DNA of 5,113 bases from Rickettsiaceae bacterium (GTDB taxonomy: Bacteria; Pseudomonadota; Alphaproteobacteria; Rickettsiales; Rickettsiaceae): positions 1 to 5,113 of the forward strand of contig JAGOJE010000088.1 in the NCBI GenBank assembly GCA_017995275.1. The letters run 5' to 3'. Of this stretch, positions 4,598 through 5,113 are shown piece by piece. Both the position numbers and the translations under genes were made by a program. Numbering within the stretch: the stretch's first letter is position 1; every line of letters starts with the position of its first letter. The notes under the pieces are model-generated. The model did no database searches. It was given only the letters and a program-made list of their open reading frames with translations, and was not told the origin of the DNA.

Positions 4598-5113
4598 ATG
4601 CCAGAAGATTTTTTCGCAATACAACAATCTCTTCGAGAAAAACTCGCAGTACTACAAGAAGAGAATGAATTAATAAATAGAACTCAAGAATCTAAAAAAC
4701 CACTAAAGGAAAAAGATATTGATTCAGTAAATCGTTTAATACCACCTTTCTCTTCTGAAGAAATCATGTTAATGTTACAGGCTAAATCAGATAAAAGGCG
4801 AGCAAAGGGGAGGCCATCGTATTGTCCATTTCTGATAGACGACGCAAATAAAAATAAGTTTATTAACTTTCTAGCAGGCATTTCAAAAGACAAACCATTT
4901 CATTATGATATAATATTAACAAATGGTAATCACTGCACTCCATTGCAAATCCATTCTGATGGCATAGACATTAGAATGTTCTCTTTAGATGCTGCTGGAG
5001 ACAACAGAAATCAGCAAGCAATAGAAGAAATAGAAGATGCATTAGGAATTATATCCTATAATAATTCGGAAGTTGGAACACAGAAAGATTCTATAAGCTG
5101 TTCTATCTATAGC
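4598..5113 (+). CDS. Putative clan CE effector (YopJ-like acetyltransferase or Ulp1-like cysteine protease), 3' end cut off by the window
   Basis: The frame stays open for 172 codons to the window edge, so the C-terminus is missing. The N-terminal 40 residues are charged and helical (EDFFAIQQSLREKLAVLQEE), possibly a coiled coil or secretion region, with no signal peptide. The rest fits the clan CE catalytic layout: His112 in NGNHCTPLQI, a strand IDIRMFSLDAAGD with Asp131, and Cys168 in GTQKDSISCSIYS. The known YopJ pattern is His109, Glu128 in LFEPA, and Cys172 in QRSSSECGIFS. The His-to-acid distance of 19 is the same; acid-to-Cys is 37 here against 44. Differences are Asp instead of Glu, and Ser instead of Gly after the Cys. 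YopJ-family effectors acetylate host kinases, while Ulp1-like relatives cleave ubiquitin-type tags. An in-frame ATG at 4586 would add MVSL; neither start has a Shine-Dalgarno. Confidence in a real gene is high, in the family moderate. Confidence 0.6.
   Translation, partial: MPEDFFAIQQSLREKLAVLQEENELINRTQESKKPLKEKDIDSVNRLIPPFSSEEIMLMLQAKSDKRRAKGRPSYCPFLIDDANKNKFINFLAGISKDKPFHYDIILTNGNHCTPLQIHSDGIDIRMFSLDAAGDNRNQQAIEEIEDALGIISYNNSEVGTQKDSISCSIYS

Noticed and set aside
4684..4893. 69-codon minus-strand open frame opposite the effector-like gene
   Set aside because: It is a shadow of the plus-strand frame, which has family motifs and a strong promoter.

Overview
The window is AT-rich bacterial DNA with short intergenic gaps and mostly weak Shine-Dalgarno signals. 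The Rho protein reads like an alphaproteobacterial Rho (Walker A as APPRTGKT, 'ANALQRPKRFFGAARN', 'GTGNSEIVLDRK'). Together with the base composition and a probable host-directed effector at the right edge, this suggests a host-associated alphaproteobacterium of the Rickettsiales/Holosporales type. That placement is inferred from remembered family sequences, not from a search.

Layout: (1) Positions 1-918 hold the end of an ABC-2 permease and, immediately after it on the + strand, its ATPase. This is a Wzm/Wzt-type exporter of surface polysaccharide. (2) Positions 935-1162 (- strand) hold a 75-residue lipoprotein that I do not recognise. (3) Positions 1287-2192 (- strand) hold the ATPase of a second, YadG-like ABC-2 exporter. 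(4) Divergent from it, positions 2292-2834 (+) encode a secreted beta-carbonic-anhydrase-like protein. It ends in a 15-bp perfect hairpin that probably also terminates the facing rho gene. (5) Positions 2875-4218 (- strand) encode transcription terminator Rho, with an unusual Asn beside the Walker B Asp. (6) Positions 4219-4585 contain no gene but much structure: a candidate rho promoter, a 28-bp near-perfect palindrome, and a strong extended -10 promoter whose -35 lies inside an inverted repeat. (7) From about 4598 to the window end (+) runs an open, truncated reading frame. Its His-Asp-Cys layout matches the clan CE cysteine protease / YopJ-family acetyltransferase fold, so it is a candidate secreted effector.

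The genes do not form one pathway. Envelope functions (polysaccharide export, lipoprotein, ABC exporter, periplasmic enzyme) fill the left half, a housekeeping gene (rho) sits in the middle, and a probable effector with its own elaborate control region lies at the right. The effector and its upstream region are the most interesting part.
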